64,000 nucleotides of DNA from RPQJ01 sp963744735 (GCA_963744735.1 CAVUVH010000012.1:1-64000); one strand, 5' to 3'. Positions 45,588 to 57,431 are shown, counted from the first letter of the stretch. The notes: generated from the letters alone by a model not told the origin. Numbers and translations: made by a program.

Positions 45588-46962
45588 GCCGCGATCTCGC
45601 GACGCTGGCCACGACGACCGGTGGCGAACTGCACGGCGCCAATGTCACGTTCGATGCCGTGACCAGCGACTCGCGCTCGCTCGAGGCGGGTGCATTGTTC
45701 GTCGCGCTCCGGGGCGAGCGCTTCGACGCCCACGATTTCGTCGCCGAGGCCGCCCGGCGGGGCGCGGCCGGCGCCCTCGTCAGCCGCCAGGTCGATGCGC
45801 CATTGCCGCAGGTGATGGTGCCCGACACGCTGGCGGGGCTCACGGAGTTCGCGCGCGCCTGGCGCCGCGACTACCCGGGCGTGGTCGTCGGCATCACCGG
45901 CAGCAATGGCAAGACCACGGTCAAGGAGATGACCGGCGCGATCCTCGGCCAGCTCGGTCCCTGCCTCGTCACCCGCGGCAACCTCAACAACCACATCGGC
46001 GTGCCGCTGACGCTGTGCCGGCTCGACGTCGCGCAGCGCTGCGCCGTGATCGAGATGGGCGCCAACCACCCGCGCGAGATCGCGCACCTGGCCTCGATCG
46101 CGCAGCCCGACGTCGGCGTGGTCATCAACGCGGGCCCGGCGCACCTCGAGGGCTTCGGCGGCATCGACGGCGTGGCCAGGGGCAAGGGCGAGATGTTCGA
46201 GGCGCTCGGTCCTGCGGGCACGGCCGTGATCAACGCCGACGATCGCTTTGCGGCCTACTGGCACGGGCTTGCCCGGCGCGCCGGCCGGGTCGTCACTTTC
46301 GGCGTGCGCGAGCGCGCCGACGTCGCGGCGAGCGCGATCCGCAGCGAGCTCACCGCCGACGGCTTCAGGACCACGTTCGAACTCGCCACGCCGGCGGGCA
46401 GGCGCACGATCGAGCTGGCGCTGGCCGGCGAGCACAACGTCATGAACGCCCTGGCCGCCACGGCGGCGGCAATGGCGGCGGGCGCGGGCCTCGACGCCGT
46501 GCAGGGCGGCCTGCAGTCGATGCGCGCCGTCTCCGGCCGGCTGGAAATGAAGCCGGCGCTCGGCGGCGCGCGCCTGATCGACGACGCCTACAACGCCAAC
46601 CCGGGCTCGCTGCGGGTGGGCCTGCGCGCGCTGGCGCAAGTGCCGGGCGAACGCTGGTTCGTGCTCGGCGAAATGGCCGAGCTGGGCGAGGAGGGTCCGC
46701 GGCTGCACGCGGAGATGGGCGCGCTCGCGCGTGAGTGCGGCGTGACGCGCCTGCTGGCGCTGGGCACCGGCTCGCTGCCGGCCGTGGAGGCGTTCGGCGT
46801 CGGCGCGACCTGGCACGCGAATGCCGATGAACTGATCGCCGCGCTGCTCGCCGACCTGCGCGCAGGCGTCACGATCTACGTCAAGGGCTCGCGCGTGAAC
46901 CGGCTGGAACGCGTTGCCGGCGCCCTGTCAGCGGCGGCGGGCGCCGCGGCGGGAGGCCACTG

Positions 46963-46963
<1 letters not shown>
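45581..46963 (+). CDS. murF: UDP-MurNAc-tripeptide:D-Ala-D-Ala ligase
   Basis: 460 aa. DSRSLEAGALFVALRGERFD (MurE/F-type N-domain), VGITGSNGKTTVKEM (about 106-120), NLNNHIGVPLTL, EMGANHPREI, LIDDAYNANPGSLR. Adds the terminal D-Ala-D-Ala to the cytosolic precursor. Overlaps murE by seven bases and mraY by one (TGATG). No anomaly seen. Confidence 0.97.
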
Positions 46964-48041
<1,078 letters not shown>

Positions 48042-48045
<4 letters not shown>

Positions 48046-49397
48046 GCGCCACCTCTGCCATGTCCGTACCGCTCGAAGCCGGCACCCGCGCGCTGGTGCT
48101 GGGGCTCGGGCGCACCGGGCTGTCGGTGTCACGGTACCTGCAGCGCAAGGGCCTCGATGTGCGCGTCGCCGATACACGCGCCACGCCGCCGGGCAGCGAC
48201 GCGCTGCGGCAGCAGGCGCCGGCGGCCGAACTGCGCACCGGCGCGTTCGCGTCGTCGTTGCTCGACGGCGTGGCGCAGGTCGTGATCTCGCCGGGACTGT
48301 CGCTGCAGGAGCCGCTGGTGCGCGAGGCGCTCGACCGCGGCCTGCCGGTCGTGGGCGACATCGAGCTGTTCGCGCGCGAGGCCCCGGCGCCGGTCGTGGC
48401 CGTGACCGGCACCAACGGCAAGAGCACGGTGACCACGCTGGTGGCCGAGCTCGCCCAGGCCGGCGGTCGCCGGGCGCTGGCCGGCGGCAATCTCGGCGAG
48501 CCCGCGCTCGACCTGCTCGAGCGGCCGGTGCCGGACGTGTACGTGCTGGAGCTGTCGAGCTTCCAGCTCGAAACCACGCACTCGCTGCGCACGGCGGCGG
48601 CGACCGTGCTGAACGTCACGCCGGACCACATGGACCGCTACGCGACGCTGGCGGAATACGCCGCGGCGAAGGCGCGGATCTTCGACGGCTGCGAGGTCGC
48701 AGTGATCAACGCCGACGACGCGGCCGTGCGCGCCATGCCGCGGGCCGGCCAGCGTGTCGTTTCCTTCAGTCTCGAGGCGCGCGACGCGGACTACGCCCTG
48801 CAGCGCCTGCCCGCTCCGATGATCGTGCGCCGCGGCGAGCCGCTGCTGCCGCTCGCGGCGATGAAGCTGCCGGGCCTGCACAACGCCGCCAACGCAATGG
48901 CCGCGCTCGCGCTGGCCGAGGCGCTCGACCTGCCGACCGGTGCGGCGCTCGAGGCGCTGTGCGCCTTCGGCGGCCTGCCGCACCGCTCGCAGTGGGTCGC
49001 CGACGTCGGCGGCGTCCGCTACGTCAACGATTCCAAGGGCACCAACGTCGGTGCCACGCTCGCCGCGGTGCAGGGGATGCCCGGCCCGCTGGTCGTGATC
49101 GCGGGTGGCGACGGCAAGAACCAGGATTTCGCCGCGCTGCGCGCTGCCTTCGCCGGCAAGGTCCGCCACGTCGTGCTGATCGGCCGCGACGCGCCTGCGC
49201 TCGAGCAGGTGCTCGCGGGCGTCTGCGTCACGGAGCGTGCCGTCGACATGGGCGCCGCCGTGCATGCGGCGCAGCTGGCTGCCCGCCCGGGCGACACGGT
49301 GCTGCTGTCGCCTGCCTGCGCCAGCCTCGACATGTACCGCGACTACACCCACCGCGGCGACGAGTTTGCGCAGGCCGTCAGGAGTCTCGCCGCATGA
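48042..49397 (+). CDS. murD: UDP-MurNAc-L-Ala:D-Glu ligase
   Basis: 451 aa. LVLGLGRTGLSVSRYL (Rossmann start, residues about 17-32), VTGTNGKSTVTTLVAELA, ELSSFQLE, NVTPDHMDRY, VNDSKGTNVGATL, IAGGDGKNQDF. All Mur-ligase motifs are present. ATGA overlaps on both sides show it belongs to a continuous translated unit from mraY to ftsW. Confidence 0.97.
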
Positions 49398-50590
49398 GCG
49401 CGCCCGCTTCCACCGTCGGCAGCTACGCGCGTTCGAGCGGCCAGCCCCGGCGGCTGGTGCTGGATCCCTGGGTGATCGGCCTCGTCGCCGCGCTGCTGCT
49501 GATCGGCCTGGTGATGGTGGCCTCGGCCTCGATCGGCATTGCCGAGAAGGAGACCGGCGATGCGCTCCACTACTTCATGCGGCAGCTGAGGTTCGTGGTA
49601 CTCGGCCTGGTGGCCGCGGGCATCGCCCTCGCGATCCCCACGCGGTTCTGGGACGAGTACTCGGTGTACCTGATGGGCGGCGCATTCCTGCTGCTGCTCC
49701 TCGTGCTGATCCCGGGCCTCGGCTACGAGGTCAACGGCTCGCGCCGCTGGTTCCGGCTCGGCTTCATGAATTTCCAGGTGTCGGAAGCCACGCGCGTCAT
49801 GCTGCTCATGTACGTCGCCAGCTACGCCGTGCGGCGCGCCGACGAATTGCGCAGGGATTTCAAGGGCTTCATGGTGCCGGTCGGCGTGCTCGCCGGTGCC
49901 GCCGTGCTGCTGCTGCTGGAGCCGGACTTCGGCGCGGCCACGGTGCTGCTGGCGACCGGCCTCGCCGTGCTGTTCCTGGCCGGCGCGCGGGTCCTGCACC
50001 TGCTGGTGCCGGTGGTCTTCGGCTCGCTCGCGCTCGCCATCCTGGCGGTCGTGTCGCCTTACCGCCTGCGCCGCCTCACCGGCTTTCTCGATCCCTGGGG
50101 CGATCCGTTCAACAGCGGCTTCCAGCTGGTGCAGTCGCTGATCGCGATCGGCCGTGGCGAATGGTTCGGCGTCGGCCTCGGTGCCAGCGTGCAGAAGCTG
50201 TTCTACCTGCCCGAGGCGCACACGGACTTCGTCTTCGCCGTACTCGCCGAGGAGTTCGGCTTCGCCGGCGTGCTCGTGGTGGTGACGCTGTTCGCGCTGC
50301 TGGTCGCGCGCGCGCTCATCATCTCGCGCGAAGCGGCACGGGCCGGGCAGGCGTTCCAGTCCTACGTCGCCGCGGCGATCGGCATCTGGCTCGGGCTGCA
50401 GGCGTTCGTGAACATCGGCGTCAACATGGGCCTGCTGCCGACCAAGGGGCTCACGCTGCCGCTGCTGTCGTACGGCGGCAGCAGCATGCTGGTCACGCTC
50501 GGCTGGCTGGGCGTGCTGCTGCGCATCCACCACGAGACGCATTCATCCGGTCGCGCGGGCGCCGCGCCGCGCGAGGTGCGCCGCCGATGA
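49394..50590 (+). CDS. ftsW: Septal peptidoglycan glycosyltransferase (SEDS)
   Basis: 398 aa, ten helices. VNGSRRWFRLGFMNFQVSE, LLLEPDFGAATVLLATG with the catalytic Asp of the SEDS family, GRGEWFGVGLGASVQKLFYLPEAHTD, and LPLLSYGGSSM near the end. Polymerises lipid II at the septum with FtsI as crosslinker. Overlaps murD and murG by four bases each. Confidence 0.97.
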   Translation: MSAPASTVGSYARSSGQPRRLVLDPWVIGLVAALLLIGLVMVASASIGIAEKETGDALHYFMRQLRFVVLGLVAAGIALAIPTRFWDEYSVYLMGGAFLLLLLVLIPGLGYEVNGSRRWFRLGFMNFQVSEATRVMLLMYVASYAVRRADELRRDFKGFMVPVGVLAGAAVLLLLEPDFGAATVLLATGLAVLFLAGARVLHLLVPVVFGSLALAILAVVSPYRLRRLTGFLDPWGDPFNSGFQLVQSLIAIGRGEWFGVGLGASVQKLFYLPEAHTDFVFAVLAEEFGFAGVLVVVTLFALLVARALIISREAARAGQAFQSYVAAAIGIWLGLQAFVNIGVNMGLLPTKGLTLPLLSYGGSSMLVTLGWLGVLLRIHHETHSSGRAGAAPREVRRR

Positions 50591-51679
50591 CGGGCAAGGT
50601 CGCAATGGTCATGGCGGGCGGCACCGGCGGGCACGTCTTCCCGGCGCTGGCGACGGCTCGCGTGCTGCAGCGGCGCGGCTTCGAGATCGTCTGGCTCGGC
50701 ACGCGGGCCGGGATCGAGGCGCGGCTGGTGCCGGCCGCGGGCATTGCGGTGGAGTGGCTCAGCATCAGCGGGCTGCGGGGCAAGGGCGCCGCGGCGCTGC
50801 TGGCCGCGCCGTTCCGGCTCGTCAAGGCGGTGAGCCAGGCCATGACGGCGATCCGCAAGCATCAACCGAGCGTCGTGCTCGGCGCCGGCGGCTTCGCCTC
50901 CGGGCCGGGCGGGATCGCCGCATGGCTGCTGCGACGTCCGCTCGTGGTGCACGAGCAGAACGCGGTGGCAGGCCTCACCAATCGCGTGCTGGCGCGCTTC
51001 GCGCAGCGCGTGCTCGAAGGCTTTCCTGCGAGCTTCGGGCGTGGCATCCAGGCCGAGCGTGTCGGCAACCCGGTGCGCCCCGAGATCGTCGCGATCGCGC
51101 CGCCCGAGCGTCGCTACGCCGAGCCGCGAGGGGCGCCTGCGTCTGCTGGTGTTCGGCGGCAGCCAGGGCGCGGCGCGACTCAATGCCGTGCTGCCCGCGG
51201 CCATCGGCGAACTGCCGGCGGACCTGCGGCCCGAAGTGCTGCACCAGACCGGCCGGCACAACTTCGAGGAGACCGTGCAGGCCTATCGCGCGCGCGGCAT
51301 CGACGCGGACGTGCGGCCGTTCATCGACGACATGGCGAGCGCCTACGGCTGGGCTGACCTGGCCGTGTGCCGCTCCGGCGCGCTGACGGTCGCGGAACTG
51401 GCCGCGGCGGGCGTGCCGGCGATCCTGGTGCCGTTCCCGGCCGCCGTCGACGATCACCAGACGCGCAATGCGCAGTTTGCCGTGCGCGCCGGCGCCGCGC
51501 AGATCATGGGCGAGTCTGCGCTGACGCCGATTTCACTCGCGGCGCTGCTGCGGGCGTTGCTGCAGGGCGGCCGGCCGCAGCTGCTGCGCATGGCCGTGGC
51601 GGCGCGGGCCAGCGCCATCGTCGATGCCGACGAGCGCCTGGCGGACGCGTGCGTGCAGGCCGCGGGGGAGACCGCATGA
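50587..51679 (+). CDS. murG: Lipid II synthase (UDP-GlcNAc transferase) (one apparent +1 frameshift)
   Basis: GT28 enzyme converting lipid I to lipid II. The N-terminal frame has MVMAGGTGGHVFPALA and VLGAGGFASGPGG, HEQNAVAGLTNR. The C-terminal frame has LLVFGGSQGAARLN, FIDDMASAYGWADL, CRSGALTVAELAAAGVPAILVPFP and DDHQTRNA. Removing one C near 51124 joins them as RRYAEREGRLRLLVFGG, 363 aa. Essential gene, hence a likely sequencing insertion. Confidence 0.95.
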
Positions 51680-53103
51680 AAGACCGCATGCGCCGGATAC
51701 ACACGATCCACTTCGTCGGCATCGGCGGCAGCGGCATGTGCGGCATCGCCGAGGTGCTGCTCAACCTGGGCTACTCGGTGCAGGGTTCCGACCTCAAGCA
51801 CGGCGAGTCGACCGAGCGCCTGCAGCGGCTGGGCGCGCGGGTACTGATCGGGCACCAGGCGGAGAACGTCGCCGGCGCCGACGTCGTCGTCGTCTCCAGC
51901 GCCATCAATGCCGCGAACCCGGAAGTGGCGCGCGCGCTGGCCGAGCGCATCCCGGTGGTGAAGCGCGCCGAGATGCTCGGCGAACTGATGCGCTTCCGCT
52001 ATTCGATCGCCGTGGCGGGCACGCACGGCAAGACCACCACCACCAGCCTGATGGCGAGCGTGCTGGCCGAGGGCGGCACGGACCCGACCTTCGTCATCGG
52101 CGGCCGCCTGAAGAGTGCCGCGAGCAACGCGCGCCTGGGCGCCGGCGAATTCCTGGTGGCGGAGGCGGACGAGAGCGACGCGTCGTTCACGCACCTGCAG
52201 CCGATGATCGCGATCGTCACCAACGTCGATGCCGATCACCTGGCGACGCACGGCGGCGACTTCGAGAAGCTGAAGCTCAGCTTCGTCGAGTTCCTGCACA
52301 ACCTGCCGTTCTACGGCCTCGCGGTGCTCTGCCATGACGACGGGCACGCGCGCAGCCTGATCCCGCACATCGCGCGGCCCTACCTGACCTACGGCTTCGA
52401 CCCGGGCGCCGACGTGCGCGCGGTCGAGGTCGAGCGGCTCGCGGGCAAGTCGAAGTTCACCGTGCTGCGCCCCGGCGGCGCGCCGCCGCTGCCGGTCACG
52501 CTCAACCTGCCCGGCCGGCACAACGTGCTGAATGCGCTGGCGGTGATCACGGTCGCCACCGAGCTCGAGATCGCGGATGCGGCGATCCAGCGCGCGCTGG
52601 CCGGCTTCCAGGGCATCGAGCGTCGCCTGCAGTGGATCGCGGACGTCGACACCGGTGCCGGCAAGGTCACGATCGTCGACGACTACGGCCATCACCCGAC
52701 CGAGATCGCCGCGACCGTCGAGGCGGCGCGCCAGGGCTGGCCCGACCGGCGCGTCGTGCTGGTGTTCCAGCCGCATCGCTACACGCGCACGCGCGACCTG
52801 CTCGACGAATTCGCGCAGGTGCTGGCCGATGCCGACGCGCTGCTGGTGGCCGAGGTCTACGCGGCCGGGGAGACGCCGATCCCCGGTGCGGACGGCAAGG
52901 CGCTCTGCCGTGCCATCCGCACGCGCGGCAAGGTCGAGCCCGTGCTGCTGAAGTCGCTCGATGAACTGCCGGACGCGCTCGCCGGCGTGATCCGCGACGG
53001 CGACGTCGTGCTCACGATGGGTGCCGGCCACATCGGCGCCGTGGCGAACGACCTGCCGCGGGCGCTGCCGGCGGCCGTCGCTGCCAGGGGGGCGCGCACA
53101 TGA
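51676..53103 (+). CDS. murC: UDP-N-acetylmuramate:L-alanine ligase
   Basis: 475 aa. IHFVGIGGSGMCGIAEVL (about 11-28), GSDLKHGEST, VAGTHGKTTTTSLMASVL, EADESDASF, TNVDADHLATHG, DDYGHHPTEIAAT, QPHRYTRTRDL. First amino-acid addition to UDP-MurNAc. Followed directly by ddl; murB, often placed between them, is missing. Confidence 0.98.
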   Translation: MKDRMRRIHTIHFVGIGGSGMCGIAEVLLNLGYSVQGSDLKHGESTERLQRLGARVLIGHQAENVAGADVVVVSSAINAANPEVARALAERIPVVKRAEMLGELMRFRYSIAVAGTHGKTTTTSLMASVLAEGGTDPTFVIGGRLKSAASNARLGAGEFLVAEADESDASFTHLQPMIAIVTNVDADHLATHGGDFEKLKLSFVEFLHNLPFYGLAVLCHDDGHARSLIPHIARPYLTYGFDPGADVRAVEVERLAGKSKFTVLRPGGAPPLPVTLNLPGRHNVLNALAVITVATELEIADAAIQRALAGFQGIERRLQWIADVDTGAGKVTIVDDYGHHPTEIAATVEAARQGWPDRRVVLVFQPHRYTRTRDLLDEFAQVLADADALLVAEVYAAGETPIPGADGKALCRAIRTRGKVEPVLLKSLDELPDALAGVIRDGDVVLTMGAGHIGAVANDLPRALPAAVAARGART

Positions 53104-54069
53104 GCTCCCCGCTGCGAGTGCAGGATCCGGCACTGTTCGGCCGCGTTGCGGTGCTGCTCGGTGGCACGTCGTCCGAGCGCGAGGTATCGCTCGACTCCGG
53201 TCGCAACGTGCTCGAGGCGCTGCGCCGGCGCGGCGTCGATGCCATCGCCGTGGACGGCATCCCGGCCCTGGTCGCGGCACTGACGGCCCCGGCGGGCCGG
53301 CAGTTCGACCGCGTCTTCAACATCCTGCACGGCAACCGCGGCGGCGGCGAGGACGGCGTGCTGCAGGGGCTGCTCGATGCGCTCGGCGTGCCCTACACGG
53401 GCTCGGGCGTGCTCGGCTCGGCGCTGTCGATGGACAAGATCCGCACCAAGCAGGTGTGGCTGTCGCTCGGCCTGCCGACCCCGGCCTACGTCAGCCTGCA
53501 GCGGGGCGAGGACGTCGTCGCCGCGGCGCACAAGCTGGGCCTGCCGGTGATCGTGAAGCCCGCCTGCGAGGGCTCGAGCGTCGGCATCACCCGCTGCTTC
53601 AAGGACGCCGACCTCGAGGCGGCCGTCGCACTGGCCGCCCGCTACGAAGGACCGCTGCTGGTCGAGCAGCTGATCCAGGGCGAGGAATACACCGTCGGCG
53701 TGCTCGGCGCCGAGGCGCTGCCGTCGATCCGCATCGTCCCTGCCGGCGAGTACTACGACTATCACGCGAAGTACGTGGCCGAGGACACGCAGTACCTGTG
53801 TCCCGGGCCTGACGGGCGCGGCGGAGCAGGAACTGGCGAGCCTCGCGCTCGCGGCCTTCTTCGCGGTCGATTGCAGCGGCTGGGGTCGCGTCGACTTCAT
53901 GCGCGATCGCGCCGGCAAGCCCTGGCTGCTGGAAGTGAACACGGCGCCCGGCATGACCAGTCATTCGCTGGTGCCGAAGGCCGCGCGCCAGCGCGGCATC
54001 GAGTTCGACGAACTCGTCTGGCGTGTGCTCGAGACGAGCCTGCGCGGACCCACGGGAGCTGGCGCATGA
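53100..54069 (+). CDS. ddl: D-alanine:D-alanine ligase (one apparent +1 frameshift)
   Basis: ATP-grasp enzyme. VAVLLGGTSSEREVSLDSG, FNILHGNRGGGEDGVLQGLL, YTGSGVLGSALSMDK, VIVKPACEGSSVGI; after the break, ELASLALAAFFAVDCSGWGR, VDFMRD, LLEVNTAPGMTSHSLVP. In the first motif region HGNRGGGED replaces the usual HGxxGEDG, one residue longer. Removing one C near 53808 gives CPGLTGAAEQEL and 322 aa. Ends in ATGA overlap with ftsQ. Confidence 0.94.
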
Positions 54070-54863
54070 TCTGGCCGCTCTTCCGCAAGCCGCGCAAGCA
54101 GGCGACGCGCGCCGAACCCCGCTGGTGGGAGCAGCTCGACTGGAATGCGATCGGCACCTCCGCCGCGGTGGTGGCCGGAGGCATCGTGGTCGCGCTGCTG
54201 CTGATCTTCGCGCTGGACCGTCCGGTGCGGCGCGTGCTGCTGGAGGGCGACTTCCAGCGTGTCTCGCCGCCCGAGATCGAAAGCGCCGTGGCGAAGGTGG
54301 CCCAGGGCGGGCTCGCCTCGATCGACCTCGGCCGGATCCGCGACCGCGTCGAGTCGATCGACTGGGTCGACAACGCGGTGGTCACGCGGGTGTGGCCCGA
54401 CGCGATCCGCGTCGTCGTCAACGAACAGGTGGCGGCCGCCCGCTGGAACGACACGGGCCTGCTCAACTCGCGCGGCGAGCTGTTCCTGCGCAATGCGCGC
54501 TACGTGCCGCCCGAACTGCCCCTGCTCGAGGGCCCGGAAGGCTCCGAGGATCAGGTCGCGCAGCTCTACATCGATGCCCAGGGGCGACTGCTGGAATCGG
54601 GCCTGCGGCTCACCGGCGTGCGCCTCGACGAGCGCGGCGCCTGGGAACTCGAGCTGGCCGATGGCCTGCACGTGCGGCTGGGCCGGCAGGACGTCAAGGG
54701 CCGCCTCGAACGCTTCATTCGACTCGCGAGCCCGATGGTGGCGAAGCGGGTCGCCGAAATCAGCTACGTGGACATGCGCTACACGAACGGCTTCAGCGTG
54801 GGCTGGAACGCTCGTTCAGCACTGGCCGTCGCAGCCCAGGAGGACGCGACACCCGATGCCTAG
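54066..54863 (+). CDS. ftsQ: Cell division protein FtsQ
   Basis: 265 aa bitopic protein. A basic cytosolic end (FRKPRKQATRAEPRWW), one helix (AAVVAGGIVVALLLIFAL), the POTRA domain (VRRVLLEGDFQRVSPPEIE), and a beta domain with PDAIRVVVNEQVAAARW and YVDMRYTNGFSVGW. Scaffolds FtsLB at the divisome. Overlaps ftsA by eight bases. Confidence 0.96.
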   Translation: MIWPLFRKPRKQATRAEPRWWEQLDWNAIGTSAAVVAGGIVVALLLIFALDRPVRRVLLEGDFQRVSPPEIESAVAKVAQGGLASIDLGRIRDRVESIDWVDNAVVTRVWPDAIRVVVNEQVAAARWNDTGLLNSRGELFLRNARYVPPELPLLEGPEGSEDQVAQLYIDAQGRLLESGLRLTGVRLDERGAWELELADGLHVRLGRQDVKGRLERFIRLASPMVAKRVAEISYVDMRYTNGFSVGWNARSALAVAAQEDATPDA

Positions 54864-56085
54864 AAAGCCTGAAAGAAACCTGCTCGTCGGACTCGACATC
54901 GGCACGTCCAAGGTCGTCGCCATCGTCGGCGAACTGATCGCCGACGGCACCATCGAGGTCGTGGGGGTCGGCTCGCACCCCTCGCGCGGCCTGAAGCGCG
55001 GCGTGGTGGTCAACATCGACTCGACCGTGCAGTCGATCCAGCGCGCGATCGGCGAGGCCGAGCTGATGGCGGGCTGCCAGATCCATTCCGTCTTCGCCGG
55101 CATCGCGGGCAGCCACGTGCGCAGCCTGAACTCGCACGGCATCGTCGCCATCCGCGACAAGGAAGTGACGCAGAGCGACGTCGAGCGCGTGATCGACGCG
55201 GCGCGCGCCGTCGCGATCCCGGCCGACCAGAAGATCCTGCACATCCTGCCGCAGGAATTCATCATCGACGCGCAGGACGGCATCCGCGAGCCCGTGGGCA
55301 TGTCCGGCGTGCGCCTCGAGGCCAAGGTTCACATCGTGACCGGCGCCGAGAGCGCGGCCCAGAACATCGTCAAGTGCGTGCAGCGTTGCGGCCTCGATGT
55401 CGAGGACATCGTGCTCGAGCAGCTGGCCTCGAGCTACGCGGTGCTGGCCGAGGACGAGAAGGAACTCGGCGTCTGCCTGATCGACATCGGCGGCGGCACC
55501 ACCGACGTCGCCGTCTTCGCCGGCGGCGCCATCCGCCACACCGCGGTGATCCCGATCGCCGGCGACCTGGTCACCAACGACATCGCGCAGAGCCTGCGCA
55601 CGCCGACGCATCACGCCGAGGAACTCAAGGTGCGCTACGCCTGCGCGCTGTCGCAGCTCGCGAACGCGGACGAGACCATCGAGGTGCCGAGCGTGGGCGA
55701 CCGGCCGGCGCGGCGGCTGGCGCGGCAGACGCTCGCGAGCGTGGTCGAGGCGCGCTACGAGGAGATCTTCGTGCTGGTGCGCGACGAGCTCGCGCGCTCG
55801 GACTACCACGACAAGATCGCGGCGGGGATCGTGCTGACCGGCGGCAGCGCCAAGATGGACGGCGTCATCGAGCTGGCCGAGGAGATCTTCCACGCGCCGG
55901 TGCGGCTCGGGCTGCCGCAGGGCGTCAGCGGCCTGGTCGACGTCGTGCGCAACCCGATCCACTCGACCGGCGTGGGCCTGCTGCTGTTCGGGCGTGGCAC
56001 GCGCCACGTCCGGCCGGCGCCGGTGGGCCAGAACATGCGCGGCGTGGTCGATCGCATGCGGGACTGGTTCAAGGGAAATTTTTAG
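54856..56085 (+). CDS. ftsA: Cell division protein FtsA
   Basis: Actin-like membrane tether for FtsZ; 409 aa. LLVGLDIGTSKVVAIVGE (phosphate 1), GAESAAQNIVKC, VCLIDIGGGTTDVAVFAGG (phosphate 2), GIVLTGGSAKMDG (adenosine). The C-terminal end MRDWFKGNF is the amphipathic membrane helix. The stop TAG is followed three bases later by G-rich heptads (repeat E). Confidence 0.98.
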   Translation: MPRKPERNLLVGLDIGTSKVVAIVGELIADGTIEVVGVGSHPSRGLKRGVVVNIDSTVQSIQRAIGEAELMAGCQIHSVFAGIAGSHVRSLNSHGIVAIRDKEVTQSDVERVIDAARAVAIPADQKILHILPQEFIIDAQDGIREPVGMSGVRLEAKVHIVTGAESAAQNIVKCVQRCGLDVEDIVLEQLASSYAVLAEDEKELGVCLIDIGGGTTDVAVFAGGAIRHTAVIPIAGDLVTNDIAQSLRTPTHHAEELKVRYACALSQLANADETIEVPSVGDRPARRLARQTLASVVEARYEEIFVLVRDELARSDYHDKIAAGIVLTGGSAKMDGVIELAEEIFHAPVRLGLPQGVSGLVDVVRNPIHSTGVGLLLFGRGTRHVRPAPVGQNMRGVVDRMRDWFKGNF

Positions 56086-56088
56086 GAA

Positions 56089-56128
56089 GGGACTAGGGAC
56101 TAGGGACTAGGGGATAGGGGCGAAGGGG
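56089..56128. repeat. Heptad tract without partner arm, half-copy E (ftsA-ftsZ)
   Basis: GGGACTA three times, then GGGGATA, GGGGCGA and AGGGG, on the coding strand, three bases after the ftsA stop. It resembles the G-rich arm of copies A-D, but no GTCGGAGG core and no C-rich arm follow; the next 90 bases before ftsZ show no inverse match. Confidence 0.8.
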
Positions 56129-56222
56129 AACAGATTTCGGGTCGCGGTGGAGGCCGCCGCGGCCGGGTCGCAGTCAGGCATTCAGGGCATCAGTCAAAAA
56201 TTTCGTCACGGAGCAGCAAACA

Positions 56223-57392
56223 ATGTTCGTACTGGCAGATACGGAAAATCAGGGCGCAATCATCAAGGTGGTCGGCGTGGGCGGCGGCGGCGGCAACGCC
56301 GTGACGCACATGGTCAGCTCCGGCATCGAGGGCGTCGACTTCGTCTGCATCAATACCGATGCGCAGGCGCTGAAGCATTCGCGCGTCAAGACGAGCCTGC
56401 AGATCGGCTCGAACATCACCAAGGGCCTCGGCGCGGGCGCCGACCCGGAAGTCGGCCGCCAGGCCGCGATGGAAGACCGTGACCGCATCATCGAGCTGAT
56501 CGAGGGTTCGGACATGATCTTCATCACCGCCGGCATGGGCGGTGGCACCGGCACGGGCGCCGCGCCGATCGTCGCGCAGGTGGCGAAGGAGCTCGGCATC
56601 CTGACCGTGGCCGTCGTCACCAAGCCGTTCGAGATGGAAGGCAACAAGCGCACGTCGCTGGCCGAGCAGGGCATCGCCGAGCTGCACAAGTACGTCGACT
56701 CGCTGATCACGATCCCGAACCAGAAGCTGCTGACCGTTCTGGGCGGCGACATGACGCTGCTCGATGCGTTCAAGTCGGCAAACCAGGTGCTGCAGGGTGC
56801 GGTGCAGGGCATCGCCGAGCTGATCACGCGACCCGGCATGATCAACGTCGACTTCGCCGACGTGCGCACGGTCATGGCCGAGACCGGCATGGCGATGATG
56901 GGTTCGGGCAATGCGAGCGGCGAGAACCGCGCCCGCGCCGCCGCCGAGGCCGCGATCTCGAGCCCGCTGCTCGAGGACGTGAACCTGTCGGGCGCGCACG
57001 GCCTGCTGATCAACGTCACCGCCGGCATGGACCTGCGCACGAGCGAGTTCCACACCGTCGGCGAGACCGTGAAGCAGTACGCCTCGGACGACGCCACCGT
57101 CGTCGTCGGCTACGTGATCGATCCGGAGATGACCGACCAGATCCGCGTGACCGTGGTCGCCACCGGCATCGGCCGCGCGGCGGTCAAGGCCGTGCCGACG
57201 CCGGTCGCGGTGCCGGGCGTGGGACGCGACGTGCGTCGTCGGATGGCGTCGACCAACGGTGACTACTCGGCGTTCGACACGCCGCCGCGCATCCGCGAAC
57301 GTGCACGCGCGGTGGGTGACGGCCTGAGCCCGGACCACAGCAGTGAGTCGTTCATCGACATCCCGGCGTTCCTGCGCCGGCAGGCCGACTGA
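56223..57392 (+). CDS. ftsZ: Cell division GTPase FtsZ
   Basis: Tubulin homologue forming the Z ring; 389 aa. IKVVGVGGGGGNAVTHM, NTDAQAL, the tubulin signature GGGTGTGAAPI (about 104-114), NVDFADVR (T7 loop). The C-terminal peptide FIDIPAFLRRQAD matches the FtsA/ZipA-binding tail. Last gene of the dcw cluster here; lpxC does not follow. Confidence 0.99.
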   Translation: MFVLADTENQGAIIKVVGVGGGGGNAVTHMVSSGIEGVDFVCINTDAQALKHSRVKTSLQIGSNITKGLGAGADPEVGRQAAMEDRDRIIELIEGSDMIFITAGMGGGTGTGAAPIVAQVAKELGILTVAVVTKPFEMEGNKRTSLAEQGIAELHKYVDSLITIPNQKLLTVLGGDMTLLDAFKSANQVLQGAVQGIAELITRPGMINVDFADVRTVMAETGMAMMGSGNASGENRARAAAEAAISSPLLEDVNLSGAHGLLINVTAGMDLRTSEFHTVGETVKQYASDDATVVVGYVIDPEMTDQIRVTVVATGIGRAAVKAVPTPVAVPGVGRDVRRRMASTNGDYSAFDTPPRIRERARAVGDGLSPDHSSESFIDIPAFLRRQAD

Positions 57393-57397
57393 GGTCC

Positions 57398-57431
57398 GCA
57401 GCCGCCCTCCCGGCCCGGAGGGCGGCGCTGC
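57398..57431 (+). terminator. Hairpin at the end of the dcw operon
   Basis: GCCGCCCTCC (57401-57410) pairs with GGAGGGCGGC (57417-57426) over CGGCCC, and the stem can extend on both sides with GCA/TGC. No T-run follows, so it may be a Rho-assisted or 3'-stabilising hairpin. Confidence 0.5.
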
